NCBI GenBank assembly: GCA_949284445.1
Contig: CASDVP010000005.1
Span: 82,273 to 146,272, forward strand
From: an uncultured Bacillota bacterium
GTDB lineage: Bacteria; Bacillota_I; Bacilli_A; RFN20; CAG-288
Length of the DNA stretch: 64,000 nt
Reading direction: 5' to 3'
In this document: one piece after another, positions 27,183 to 35,426 of the stretch
Layout of the letters: each line of letters begins with the position of its first letter
Position numbering within the stretch: the first letter of the stretch is position 1
Made by a program: the position numbers and the translations under genes
The notes under the pieces: model-generated
What the model was told of the DNA's origin: nothing
The model's input: only the letters and a program-made list of their open reading frames with translations
Databases searched by the model: none

Positions 27183-29090
27183 TTATTCTAACTCAAAGGC
27201 GCCTGTATATAATTGATAATATGTGCCTTTTGCTTTGATCAGATCGTCGTGGTCACCTCTTTCGATGATACGACCATGATCTAAAACGATGATAACATTA
27301 GAGTTTTGAATAGTAGAAAGGCGGTGAGCGATTACAAAAACTGTTCTGCCTTTCATCAAATTATCCATACCTTTAGTGACAATAGCCTCAGTTCTGGTAT
27401 CGATTGATGAGGTAGCTTCATCCAATATCAAAACTGGTGCGTTATTGACGGCTGCTCTGGCTATTGAAAGCAATTGTCTTTGACCTTGAGACAGATTAGC
27501 ACCATCATTTGTCAACATCGTGTTATATCCATGTGGCAATCGTTGAATGAAAGAATCCGCATTAGCTAACTTAGCAGCAGCGATACATTCTTCATCAGTA
27601 GCCTCAAGCTTACCATAACGGATATTATCCATAATTGTTCCAGTGAAAAGATTTGTGTCTTGTAAGACCATACCTAATGAACGTCTTAAATCTTTTTTAC
27701 AGATCTTATTGATGTTGATTCCATCATAACGGATCTTGCCATCGGCGATGTCGTAAAAGCGATTCAAAAGATTAGTGATAGTTGTTTTACCAGCACCTGT
27801 AGCACCGACAAAGGCAACCTTTTGACCAGGTTTTGCATACAATGAAATATTGTGTAGAACCATTTTATCGGGAGTGTACCCAAAGTCGACATCGAACATA
27901 CGAATATCACCTCTTAATAAAGTGTAAGAGATTGAATGATCAGCGCTATGAGGATGTTTCCAAGCCCAGATAGTCTGTTCTTTTTCGTTATCAACCTCAA
28001 CGATTTCACCTTTATCGTTATATTTTGCTCTGACTAGAGTCACATATCCATTATCGACTTCTTTTTCTTCATCTAAGAGTGCGAAGACACGGCTTGAACC
28101 ACCGATTGCTAAGGCGATAGAGTTGATTTGATTAGCGATTTCTGCGGTTGCATTAGTAAATTGTTTTACCATCGGTAAGAAACTAACAATGATAGCAAGC
28201 CAACTATTACCAGCTTGTAATAAGGCTGGATCATGAACCTTATAAAAGAAGAAAACAGTTCCTAAAATAGCGATACAGACATAAAGCACATTGCCGATAT
28301 TGCCTAAAATAGGCATCAAGATATTCGCATAGGAGTTAGCCGAATAAGAGACTTTTTGTAATTCATGGTTGATGGTATCAAAGCTTTGTTTGGATTCTTC
28401 TTCGTGGCAGAAAGATTTGATGACTTTTAATCCGACCATCATCTCTTCGACAAAACCTTCTTGACGACCGACCATCTTTTGTTGAGCGACGAAGTTCTTA
28501 GAAGAATGACCACCGACTTTAAAGATTACAATGCCCATGATGACAGCAGCTAATATGACGACGATTGTCATATAGATCGATGTTAAGAGCATGATGACGA
28601 ATACGGAGAGGAAAGTGCAAAAACAGATCAGAATAGTTGACATGGATTGAATGATCAACTGACGGACCGTATCGACATCGTTAATATAAATACTCATGAT
28701 ATCGCCTTTGTCGTGAGTATCGAAGAATTTAACTGGCAATCCTTCCATGTGATTGAAAAGATGCTTTCTTAAATCATCCATATATTTTTGACCAGCGATA
28801 GCGGTGACCTGCGAGTATGAAAACTCAGCAGCGATTGAAATAATATATGAGATACCGAGGGTGATCAAATCAGGGGTGATCTCTTTCCAAACATCAGAAT
28901 TGATAGCGCCTTCTGAACGAGATTCGAGTAAAGCATTAGTGACTCTTTGTAAAACTAATGGGGCAGCGATGTGACCAAATGCGGCAAACAAAATACAGAT
29001 CACAGAAAAGATGAAAGCCAGTTTATGCATTTTGATATAGTCAAAAATCACTCGGATAAGAGGATGACGTTTTTTCTTGATATCAGTCAT
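27183..29090 (-). CDS. heterodimeric ABC exporter, catalytic half (second pair)
   Basis: 635 aa: six membrane helices, then an ATPase domain with GATGAGKTT, LSQGQRQLLS and VLILDEATSSID (catalytic Glu present). An insertion of about 40 residues precedes the ATPase domain (around residues 345-385, with YNDKGEIVEVDNEKEQ and AWKHPHSADHS), unlike the other pair. Start at ATG 29088-29090 with GGAGGTG upstream; it overlaps its partner's stop by 8 nt. BmrCD/YfiBC-like drug or lipid exporter with the gene before it. Confidence 0.85.
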   Translation of the reverse strand: MTDIKKKRHPLIRVIFDYIKMHKLAFIFSVICILFAAFGHIAAPLVLQRVTNALLESRSEGAINSDVWKEITPDLITLGISYIISIAAEFSYSQVTAIAGQKYMDDLRKHLFNHMEGLPVKFFDTHDKGDIMSIYINDVDTVRQLIIQSMSTILICFCTFLSVFVIMLLTSIYMTIVVILAAVIMGIVIFKVGGHSSKNFVAQQKMVGRQEGFVEEMMVGLKVIKSFCHEEESKQSFDTINHELQKVSYSANSYANILMPILGNIGNVLYVCIAILGTVFFFYKVHDPALLQAGNSWLAIIVSFLPMVKQFTNATAEIANQINSIALAIGGSSRVFALLDEEKEVDNGYVTLVRAKYNDKGEIVEVDNEKEQTIWAWKHPHSADHSISYTLLRGDIRMFDVDFGYTPDKMVLHNISLYAKPGQKVAFVGATGAGKTTITNLLNRFYDIADGKIRYDGININKICKKDLRRSLGMVLQDTNLFTGTIMDNIRYGKLEATDEECIAAAKLANADSFIQRLPHGYNTMLTNDGANLSQGQRQLLSIARAAVNNAPVLILDEATSSIDTRTEAIVTKGMDNLMKGRTVFVIAHRLSTIQNSNVIIVLDHGRIIERGDHDDLIKAKGTYYQLYTGAFELE

Positions 29091-30915
29091 TTGAATCACC
29101 TCCAACACGATTTTGTAAATCAAATATTTCTTTATAAATAGCATTAGTTTTTAGAAGTTGTTCATGAGTACCGATTCCATTGATTTGTCCATCTTCCATG
29201 ACGAGGATAATATCGGCGTCTTGGACAGATGATATACGCTGAGCGATGATGATTTTGGTGGTACCTTTTAATGTTGTTTTTAAGCCTTCACGAATCAATG
29301 AGTCGGTCTTGGTATCAACAGCCGAGGTCGAATCATCCATGATCAAGATTTTAGGCTTTTTCAGGATGGCTCTAGCGATGCAGAGACGCTGTTTTTGTCC
29401 ACCAGAGACATTGCTTCCACCTTGTTGAATCATCGTATCGTATTTTTTAGGAAATGATTCAACGAAAGAATCAGCTTGTGCAATTTTACAAGCCTCGATT
29501 ATTTCTTGATCGGTTGCGTTCTTATTTCCCCATCTTAAGTTTTCCTTAATTGTTCCAGAAAATAAGATATTTTTCTGCAAAACCATGGAGACATTTTCAC
29601 GAAGAGTTTTAATATCATATTCTTTTACGTTATGGCCACCAACGATGACCTCGCCTTCTGTTGTATCGTAAAAGCGGGACAAGAGATTCACTAAAGTTGA
29701 TTTTGAAGAGCCAGTTCCACCGATGATACCGATCGTCTCACCAGAATAGAAGTTTAAATTGATATTAGCTAAGGCAAATTTTTCAGCATCTTTGCGATAT
29801 TTAAATGAAACATTTTTAAATTCGATCGAACCATTAGGCACTTCATATAATGGTTGATCACAATTTTTGATAGTCGGTACTTCCACTAATACTTCATAAA
29901 CACGTCTCATCGATGCAGTAGACATCGAAATCATGACTAAGACCATCGAAAGCATCATGAGCGATGATAAAATTTGGGCTCCATAAGTGATCAGTGCCGA
30001 AATGTGTCCGATTTCAACATTGCTTCCAGTGATCATTAAGATGGAATAAGAACCAAAGGTGACAATGAATAGCATTGAAACATACATAGCAAAAGTTAAA
30101 ATCGGATTTGATAAAGCGAGGATGCGCTCCGCTTTGACGAAATCGTCTCTGATATTCTCACTAGCTTTTTTAAACTTCTGCTTTTCAAAGTCTTCTCTCG
30201 TATAGGTTTTGACAACTCTTATACCGTGAACATTTTCTTCAACCGATTCATTTAAAGCATCATATTTATCAAAAACGCGGTTAAAAATCGGTAATGAAAA
30301 ACGGACAACCAAAAATAAAGCTACTGCGAGTAAAGGAATCAGTATCGCATAGATCCAAGCGAGAGAAGGAGCCATCACACTCGCTAAAATGATCGAAAAG
30401 ATAAACATCAATGGCGCTCTCAAAGTGATACGGATCAATATTTGATAACACATTTGAATATATGTGATATCGGTGGTCTGACGTGTCACTAATGATGAGA
30501 TGGAAAATTTATCTATATTATTAAAGGAAAAGCTTTGTATTTTATAGAAAAGATCCTGTCGTATATTAGTAGCAAAACCAACGGATGCTTTTGCAGCAAA
30601 ACGACCAGCTGTTATACCGCAAAGCAATGAACAGAAAGCCATCACCAATAAGCCAGCACCATATCCGATCGTTACCGGTATGAAGTTTTCCGCCAGTTCT
30701 TGATTAGCAAGAATGAGTTTGTTCTGATCACTGATGAAATTGAGTAGCATTTGCATCACAAATGGAATAAAACATTCAAATAACGTTTCTAAAGTGATGA
30801 AAATGATAGCGATAATAGATGGTTTTTTATACTCTCTAACGGATTTTATAAATAATTTAAAAAAATCAATGTAACCAATTTTAACGGGTTTAGTTTTTTG
30901 TTTAGCTTTAGCCAT
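29083..30915 (-). CDS. heterodimeric ABC exporter, degenerate half (second pair)
   Basis: 610 aa. Walker A is GGTGSSKST, with Ser for the usual Gly before Ser-Lys, signature VSGGQKQR, Walker B ILIMDDSTSAVD with Asp in place of the catalytic Glu. These mark the non-catalytic half. Start at ATG 30913-30915: GGGGAGGT lies 6-7 nt upstream, and a TTG at 30930 would put the ribosome site inside the gene. First gene of the minus-strand series that runs to cysS. Confidence 0.85.
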   Translation of the reverse strand: MAKAKQKTKPVKIGYIDFFKLFIKSVREYKKPSIIAIIFITLETLFECFIPFVMQMLLNFISDQNKLILANQELAENFIPVTIGYGAGLLVMAFCSLLCGITAGRFAAKASVGFATNIRQDLFYKIQSFSFNNIDKFSISSLVTRQTTDITYIQMCYQILIRITLRAPLMFIFSIILASVMAPSLAWIYAILIPLLAVALFLVVRFSLPIFNRVFDKYDALNESVEENVHGIRVVKTYTREDFEKQKFKKASENIRDDFVKAERILALSNPILTFAMYVSMLFIVTFGSYSILMITGSNVEIGHISALITYGAQILSSLMMLSMVLVMISMSTASMRRVYEVLVEVPTIKNCDQPLYEVPNGSIEFKNVSFKYRKDAEKFALANINLNFYSGETIGIIGGTGSSKSTLVNLLSRFYDTTEGEVIVGGHNVKEYDIKTLRENVSMVLQKNILFSGTIKENLRWGNKNATDQEIIEACKIAQADSFVESFPKKYDTMIQQGGSNVSGGQKQRLCIARAILKKPKILIMDDSTSAVDTKTDSLIREGLKTTLKGTTKIIIAQRISSVQDADIILVMEDGQINGIGTHEQLLKTNAIYKEIFDLQNRVGGDSND

Positions 30916-31277
30916 TCCGTACCTCCCCAAATGTAGAAAAACATCTATATATAATTATCATAGAATTTTTTTAATCTCTAGTGAAAAAGTAAAAAGAAAA
31001 TTGTAAGCGTTATCAGACTTATTTTTGTGGAAGAAATGCAATGCTTTTAACTGATTAATTGAATTTTAACTTGTATTTTCTGAACTTATTAAACTAGAAA
31101 TGATTAGGAAAATTGATTTATAAAGCTTAGTTTAGTCTTTGTTTATTCATTCAATATAATTTGTTAAGAAACATAATACTCACGACAATGATGATGTCAC
31201 TAAGCGGTGATGACCTTAACCATCTGATGTTATTTATTACATATGATGTTAATTTAAAATTGATTAAATATTAGGAC
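30916..31277. other. intergenic region upstream of the exporter operon
   Basis: 362 bp, very AT-rich. The exporter promoter should be within 30930-31000 (minus strand), with TATAATTATC-like stretches near 30950. No open frame or RNA gene is supportable. Confidence 0.4.
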
Positions 31278-31849
31278 TTATATTTTAAAATTATTTTTTA
31301 TTTGGAGTCTGACGTTTATCGAAATAGTTAAAAAAATAACGAAAGTTAATGAAATTATGATTCCAATCAATACAATTGAACCTATAACTCCGATTATTAA
31401 ATATGGTGTATAGTCGGTTTCAGGTTGTTCTGTTCCAAATAAATGATTCTCTTTGCCTTCTGGGTAAATTTTACCAGTTTGGAAGCTATAAAATCGCATT
31501 TCTTCATCTTCTGTTGCAAAAAAGCCAAGATAATTTCCTGGAATATCATCACGTTTGACATCCACGATAAAAAACCAGTACTCATATCCTAAGAGTTCAC
31601 GTAAATCAAAATCCTTATCTATACCTTGATAAACTCCTTTAAGGGGATCTGAAGGAAGCCATAAATTATCAATCCACATTTTTTATAATATCCACCAATA
31701 TTTACGTCTTTATAAGTCACATAATCTTCATAAAAGGTATAATCTATAAAATTTCCGCTTGGATGAGAGTCTTCATTATTGCTTCATGAGCTATAAAAAA
31801 GAGAAGCTATTATAGGAACAAAACATAGAAATTTTGCAATTTTGTTCAT
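31278..31849 (-). pseudogene. decayed small lipoprotein with C-terminal membrane anchor
   Basis: From ATG 31847-31849 (AAAGGAA upstream) the frame reads a lipoprotein signal, MNKIAKFLCFVPIIASLFYS, then meets TGA at 31784-31786 exactly where the lipobox Cys (codon 22) stands in a related copy at 43272-43481. The same frame continues SNNEDSHPSG and FYEDYVTYKD, then a one-base shift in the A run at about 31680-31685 leads into the intact 133-codon remainder (31278-31679). That part has a hydrophobic anchor near its C-terminus and a short basic end. So two lesions break one original gene of about 190 codons. It lies outside the integrated element, 280 bp from its left end. I do not recognise the family. 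Confidence 0.7.
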
Positions 31850-32127
31850 AAAATATTCCTTTCTTTATTTTTAATATAATCGTGTATAATTTGCAGTTAT
31901 ATAAAGAGAAGAACCAATTGTTATTTTTAAGATATCACTAGTTGAGTTTCCTTGCAAATATGTGTATTAATGGTTTCATATGTATTTTATAATCCGAAAA
32001 AATTTATTTGAAGAAATTATGATAGGTCGATAATGTCATTAATTTAAGATGACATAAATGCAAATGAGTTATAAAAGGGCTGCAACATAGCTTCGAGCAA
32101 TTGCCGATATTTTGTTACAGCCCTATT
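31850..32127. other. AT-rich gap between the decayed gene and the left att site
   Basis: Holds the probable promoter and ribosome site of the decayed gene and, at its right end, a hairpin annotated separately. No gene is visible. Confidence 0.4.
32071..32124 (-). terminator. displaced terminator of tRNA-Pro
   Basis: On the minus strand AGGGCTGTAACA pairs imperfectly with TGTTGCAGCCCT and is followed by TTTTAT. Before integration this hairpin would have lain directly after the tRNA-Pro 3' end, so it is likely that tRNA's original terminator, now 16 kb away. Confidence 0.55.
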
Positions 32128-32154
32128 AAGTTCAATAATATCGGGACAATGAGA
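32128..32154. repeat. attL, left copy of 27-bp direct repeat
   Basis: Identical over 27 bp to 48479-48505. It contains the last 14 bases of tRNA-Pro (tCGGGACAATGAGA on the plus strand) plus 13 flanking bases. A tRNA 3' end without the rest of a tRNA is the footprint of site-specific integration. Confidence 0.93.
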
Positions 32155-32461
32155 CATTTTAAATCCAAATGCTAGTTATATAATCTCAATTTATGTGATT
32201 TTATGCAATAAATAAACTCAATTTTAATTACTAAATAAATATATTTTAGTGACATTTGTTATATCCAAACACCAAAACTGCACCATAGTTTTTGCCAAAC
32301 AATTAAGTCTAAAATTCATAATTGAATGGTATACAATTCAAATATAAAAAAGTCGATAAATTTGGGAATATTTCTACTTAAAATCCTAACTTTATTGACA
32401 TAATTACATAAAGAAATAAACTCTAAATTAGGGCTACATATTCAAATAACGGAGGTGTTAA
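32155..32461. other. element left leader, no gene
   Basis: 307 bp of AT-rich DNA between attL and the DUF4417 gene. It should hold that operon's promoter (for example TTGACA at 32395-32400) but no open frame is supported. Confidence 0.4.
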
Positions 32462-33136
32462 TTGAAAAATCAAAACTATGTTCTTAAAAAGGATTTCTTT
32501 AAATCTTTTTATTTTAAAGGAGATAAATTAGCTGAACCATATGGTTTTCCTAAATTAGAAGCTGTAAAACCTCAAATAGTCGAGGGAATCATGCCATTCA
32601 ATATCTTGATGAGCAATTCGAGGCGAAATGTTTGGATGCATTTTTTTATTGATGATTATCAATTTGAAAGAGTGTATCAGACGCCTACAAAATATCTTAC
32701 ACTCTTTCAAAACGTTAAAGGAATCATAACACCTGATTTTTCTCTATATGCAGATTTACCCAAAGCAATTCAAATCTATAATTGCTATAGAAATAGAGCA
32801 ATAGCGCGTTATTTACAAAAACTTGGATTAAATATCATTCCAAGTGTAAGTTGGAGCGATGTAACTAGCTATGGTTGGTGCTTTAGTGGAATTGAAAAGC
32901 ACTCTGCAGTAGCTATTTCTACTAATGGATGTTTTCAATCAAAAGAAACATTAGAAGCTTTTATAAAAGGATATCTAGCAATGTGTGACGTAATAAAGCC
33001 AAAACAAATCATTCTTGTTGGCAAAGTTCCTAAAGAGTTACAAAACAATTTACTAATAAATGCTTTTCCTAATCATAGTATGGAAATAAACAGAAAAAAA
33101 GGGGGAATTAAATGGGAGGAAGAGGAGCTACACTAG
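32462..33136 (+). CDS. DUF4417 family protein
   Basis: 224 aa starting at TTG 32462, preceded by GGAGGTG at 32452-32458; no ATG in frame lies near the start. The middle, with PDFSLYADLPKAIQIYN, RNRAIARYLQKLGLNIIPSVSWSD and GVEKHS-like GIEKHSAVAISTNGC, matches DUF4417, a family frequent in phages and plasmids of Bacillota and of unknown function. It heads a three-gene plus-strand unit; its 3' end overlaps the metallopeptidase start by 25 nt. Confidence 0.75.
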   Translation: MKNQNYVLKKDFFKSFYFKGDKLAEPYGFPKLEAVKPQIVEGIMPFNILMSNSRRNVWMHFFIDDYQFERVYQTPTKYLTLFQNVKGIITPDFSLYADLPKAIQIYNCYRNRAIARYLQKLGLNIIPSVSWSDVTSYGWCFSGIEKHSAVAISTNGCFQSKETLEAFIKGYLAMCDVIKPKQIILVGKVPKELQNNLLINAFPNHSMEINRKKGGIKWEEEELH

Positions 33137-33918
33137 CAGGTCAGCACACTAAAAGCAAAGATAATATAAAGATTAAAATAGGTGGAAGATTAAAAAAAGA
33201 TCAGATAGCTGTCAATTGGAACGATCCAGTGACGTTCTATGAGAATGATATGTATGACAAGCTAAAAGAAAAAGGTTTTTCTACAAGAGCTTCAACAGAC
33301 ATTGTTGATGAAACAACAATTGCAAGGCAACAAAGACAAATTGATAGGCTAGCTACAGAATATAATAGTGTATATAGAAATGTAACCAAAGATAATGAAA
33401 TTATGTTTGGCACTGAACATGTAAAATCAGTCAAGGGTAAGCCTTTGCCAAATATTTGGGGCTATTGTGCTGTTGCTGTAAAAGAAGATGGTAAGCCTAT
33501 TCAAAAAGTAGTATTAAATCTAAAACAATTAGAAAGAACTGCTAATGAACAAGTTGTGTCTGTTAGATCAGGTATAAAGGAAAAGCATTTTGTTTCTATT
33601 GATTTAGATAAATCTAGAGAATATGTTATCACTCATGAAATGGGGCATGCTTTAGAAAATAGCTTGGTAGCACAGATAACAGCTACAAATAAACAAGATT
33701 TTATGGACAATTATGATAAGACATTAGCTAAAATTAAACATGATGTAGTTGATTTAGCAAATAAGAAGTATAATGGATGTGACATTTATCTTTCAAAATA
33801 CTCTAGCCAAAATGATGCTGAGTGGTTTGCTGAGACGTTTACTAATTTAAAGTTATCTAAAAATCCTGCACCGATTGCTAAAGCTTTAGGAGAATACATA
33901 GAGAGGTATAAAAAATGA
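33112..33918 (+). CDS. zincin-type metallopeptidase of phage context
   Basis: 268 aa, no signal peptide. HEMGH (175-179) is the gluzincin/metzincin zinc helix, and DAEWFAETF (235-243) provides a later Glu as possible third ligand. The MGGRGA N-terminus is typical of small phage proteins found beside DUF4417 genes. It is likely a cytosolic or virion-linked protease; the target is unknown. GGGGGAA precedes the ATG. Its end overlaps the next gene by 4 nt. Confidence 0.7.
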   Translation: MGGRGATLAGQHTKSKDNIKIKIGGRLKKDQIAVNWNDPVTFYENDMYDKLKEKGFSTRASTDIVDETTIARQQRQIDRLATEYNSVYRNVTKDNEIMFGTEHVKSVKGKPLPNIWGYCAVAVKEDGKPIQKVVLNLKQLERTANEQVVSVRSGIKEKHFVSIDLDKSREYVITHEMGHALENSLVAQITATNKQDFMDNYDKTLAKIKHDVVDLANKKYNGCDIYLSKYSSQNDAEWFAETFTNLKLSKNPAPIAKALGEYIERYKK

Positions 33919-34268
33919 TAATGTTCCCATGGTGTGATGTTGATACTCAAAATCAGTTTGAAACTGTTCCTGAAACTAAAGACAATCCTCTTGGAGTTTT
34001 GCCTAACAAATTAGCTACATCAGAAAATTTAGTTATTTATTATTCTTTCTTAGTTAAACTTAAAAATAGAATTCTTGATGCTAAATATGGTGAGCCTGAA
34101 GAAGTAATTCCAGGCTTAGCTTATGATGAAGAAAAGTTATCTGAGAAGATGATAGAAGAGTTTAAAGCTTCCAAACTATATCAAGAAAAATCTGAGAAAG
34201 AAAGGCAAGATATCATCGATGCAATCAATGATAATCCATATCCTGATACTCATGGTGTGTTCTATTAA
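33915..34268 (+). CDS. hypothetical protein of the DUF4417/metallopeptidase unit
   Basis: 117 aa, acidic, no membrane segment. The N-terminal WCDVDTQNQF could suggest a short metal- or partner-binding stretch, and the C-terminus is helical and charged (EKMIEEFKAS, EKERQDIIDAIND). I do not recognise it. The ATGA overlap with the metallopeptidase indicates coupled expression, so it may be a partner or inhibitor of that protease, which is a guess. Confidence 0.55.
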   Translation: MIMFPWCDVDTQNQFETVPETKDNPLGVLPNKLATSENLVIYYSFLVKLKNRILDAKYGEPEEVIPGLAYDEEKLSEKMIEEFKASKLYQEKSEKERQDIIDAINDNPYPDTHGVFY

Positions 34269-34311
34269 ACATTAAGCCCTTTAATTTTATTGATAATTAA
34301 AGCTATTAACT

Positions 34312-34352
34312 AAAAAGAGTGCCTTGGTTCAATCGCTAAAGCACTCTTTTTT
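34312..34352. terminator. bidirectional terminator between convergent element operons
   Basis: AAAAAGAGTGC (34312-34322) and GCACTCTTTTT (34341-34351) pair around an 18-nt loop; A and T tracts suit both directions. Confidence 0.85.
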
Positions 34353-34358
34353 GTTGAT

Positions 34359-34634
34359 TTATCGTGTTGTCTTTTTAGGATTGTATGATTGCTTAGATTT
34401 AACAGTATTCTTATTAGTTCCTATCTTCCAAGGCCAAATTGGTGGATATTTCTTCCCTAATGCTTTCATCAATGTAGCATACCACCACCAAAACAAAAGG
34501 AAATATGGTATTTCTAAGAGAATAGCACAAACCCATCTTAAGACCTGTTTAAGAGCAGGAAACCAAACAGATAAAACAGCTAAAACTACTCCAATAACTA
34601 ATAGGACAATAACTACAATTGCAAAACCATTCAT
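34359..34634 (-). CDS. small two-helix membrane protein of the element
   Basis: 91 aa. Two hydrophobic helices (about 4-24 and 33-52) with WWW at the end of the second, then a basic tail (KTVKSKQSYNPKK). Residues 5-72 resemble the C-terminal membrane tail of the 610-aa protein at 35423-37255: both have a P-x-LK, a W, an E in the second helix, WWW, then A-x-G and P-x-IW. A minor or major coat-type protein of an extruded virion is a possible role; pore or scaffold roles are equally open. GGAGGAT precedes the ATG. Confidence 0.6.
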   Translation of the reverse strand: MNGFAIVVIVLLVIGVVLAVLSVWFPALKQVLRWVCAILLEIPYFLLFWWWYATLMKALGKKYPPIWPWKIGTNKNTVKSKQSYNPKKTTR

Positions 34635-34883
34635 TTTTATCCTCCATCATAATAGTGTTTTTAACTTCTACAACGTAATTTAATAGTTTCCTTTATTTCA
34701 CCTCCATATTGATTTAAATATTGTCTTGATCTAAAATACTATTGCGTTGAATGTTCTATTCCAGTTAGCTGTATTCTAGCAATTAGATTTCTTTTTATTG
34801 ACTTTTTATCTTTTAAGGATTATCCTAATATTACTAGGTGACCTACTCCGTTAAGCTGTGTGGCAGCAGGTTAGGTCACCTTT
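34635..34883. other. 249-bp gap with a hairpin
   Basis: Contains AGGTGACCTA (34836-34845) and its complement (34872-34881) with T run on the plus strand, a terminator-like hairpin pointing away from the minus-strand operon, directly after the 180-aa gene. No open frame of substance; a GGAGGTGA ribosome-like site at 34700-34707 (minus) has no usable start after it. Confidence 0.4.
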
Positions 34884-35426
34884 TTATTTTTTATGCTTGC
34901 TTTGGGTTTTAATTTTTCTTCGCCGCTTAGATCTTGCTTTCTGAAATTTTTTGTTAGGTGCTTCTGTATAATTATTTGGTTCAGTTTCCCATTTTTCAAT
35001 TGCTTTGATTAACAATTTCTTATCTGACTTACTTAGACTATAGTTTTGATATTTTTTTCTTTTTTTGTAAGTGGTGGCTTTTTTATCAACGATTTCATGA
35101 ATGACATATGCTTTTTTTAATCTAGTCCATGGATTTATATCGTATTTTAATTCTATAGGATTCTTTTTCTTTCTCATTACTGGTTCATGGCTTATAGATA
35201 CTGATTTTAAATGTTTATTCCCATATTCGTCATAATATTTGTCATAAACTATATGTGGATGAACCCCTTGATGTGCAGAAAGATTTCCTCTAACAATAAA
35301 GTCATATTTCTTTGTAGGCTCAGGTTTATCATTTTGCTTAATTCTTTCTGAACGTTTATAAAGATGAATAATGCCAACTATAGATACAATCACGAAGATT
35401 GATAATATTACTAATGCAATTATCAT
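34884..35426 (-). CDS. membrane-anchored basic protein of the element
   Basis: 180 aa. A single N-terminal hydrophobic helix (residues 2-22) precedes a soluble domain of about 75 residues with HPHIVYDKYYDEYGNKH. The C-terminal half is extremely basic, ending in KARSKRRRKIKTQ. A nucleic-acid-binding or membrane-tether role at virion assembly is conceivable. I do not recognise the family. Its start overlaps the previous gene's stop by 4 nt, so expression is coupled. Confidence 0.6.
   Translation of the reverse strand: MIIALVILSIFVIVSIVGIIHLYKRSERIKQNDKPEPTKKYDFIVRGNLSAHQGVHPHIVYDKYYDEYGNKHLKSVSISHEPVMRKKKNPIELKYDINPWTRLKKAYVIHEIVDKKATTYKKRKKYQNYSLSKSDKKLLIKAIEKWETEPNNYTEAPNKKFQKARSKRRRKIKTQSKHKK

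Noticed and set aside
31784..31786. In-frame TGA at a lipobox Cys as recoding (selenocysteine or UGA-Trp)
   Set aside because: TGA ends many intact genes here, no SECIS or tRNA-Sec is visible, and a second lesion (frameshift) follows, so decay is simpler.
34836..34881. Hairpin with T run as the terminator of the minus-strand operon
   Set aside because: Its T tract is on the plus strand, where no gene is being transcribed; on the minus strand the tract is lacking. Listed as gap content only.
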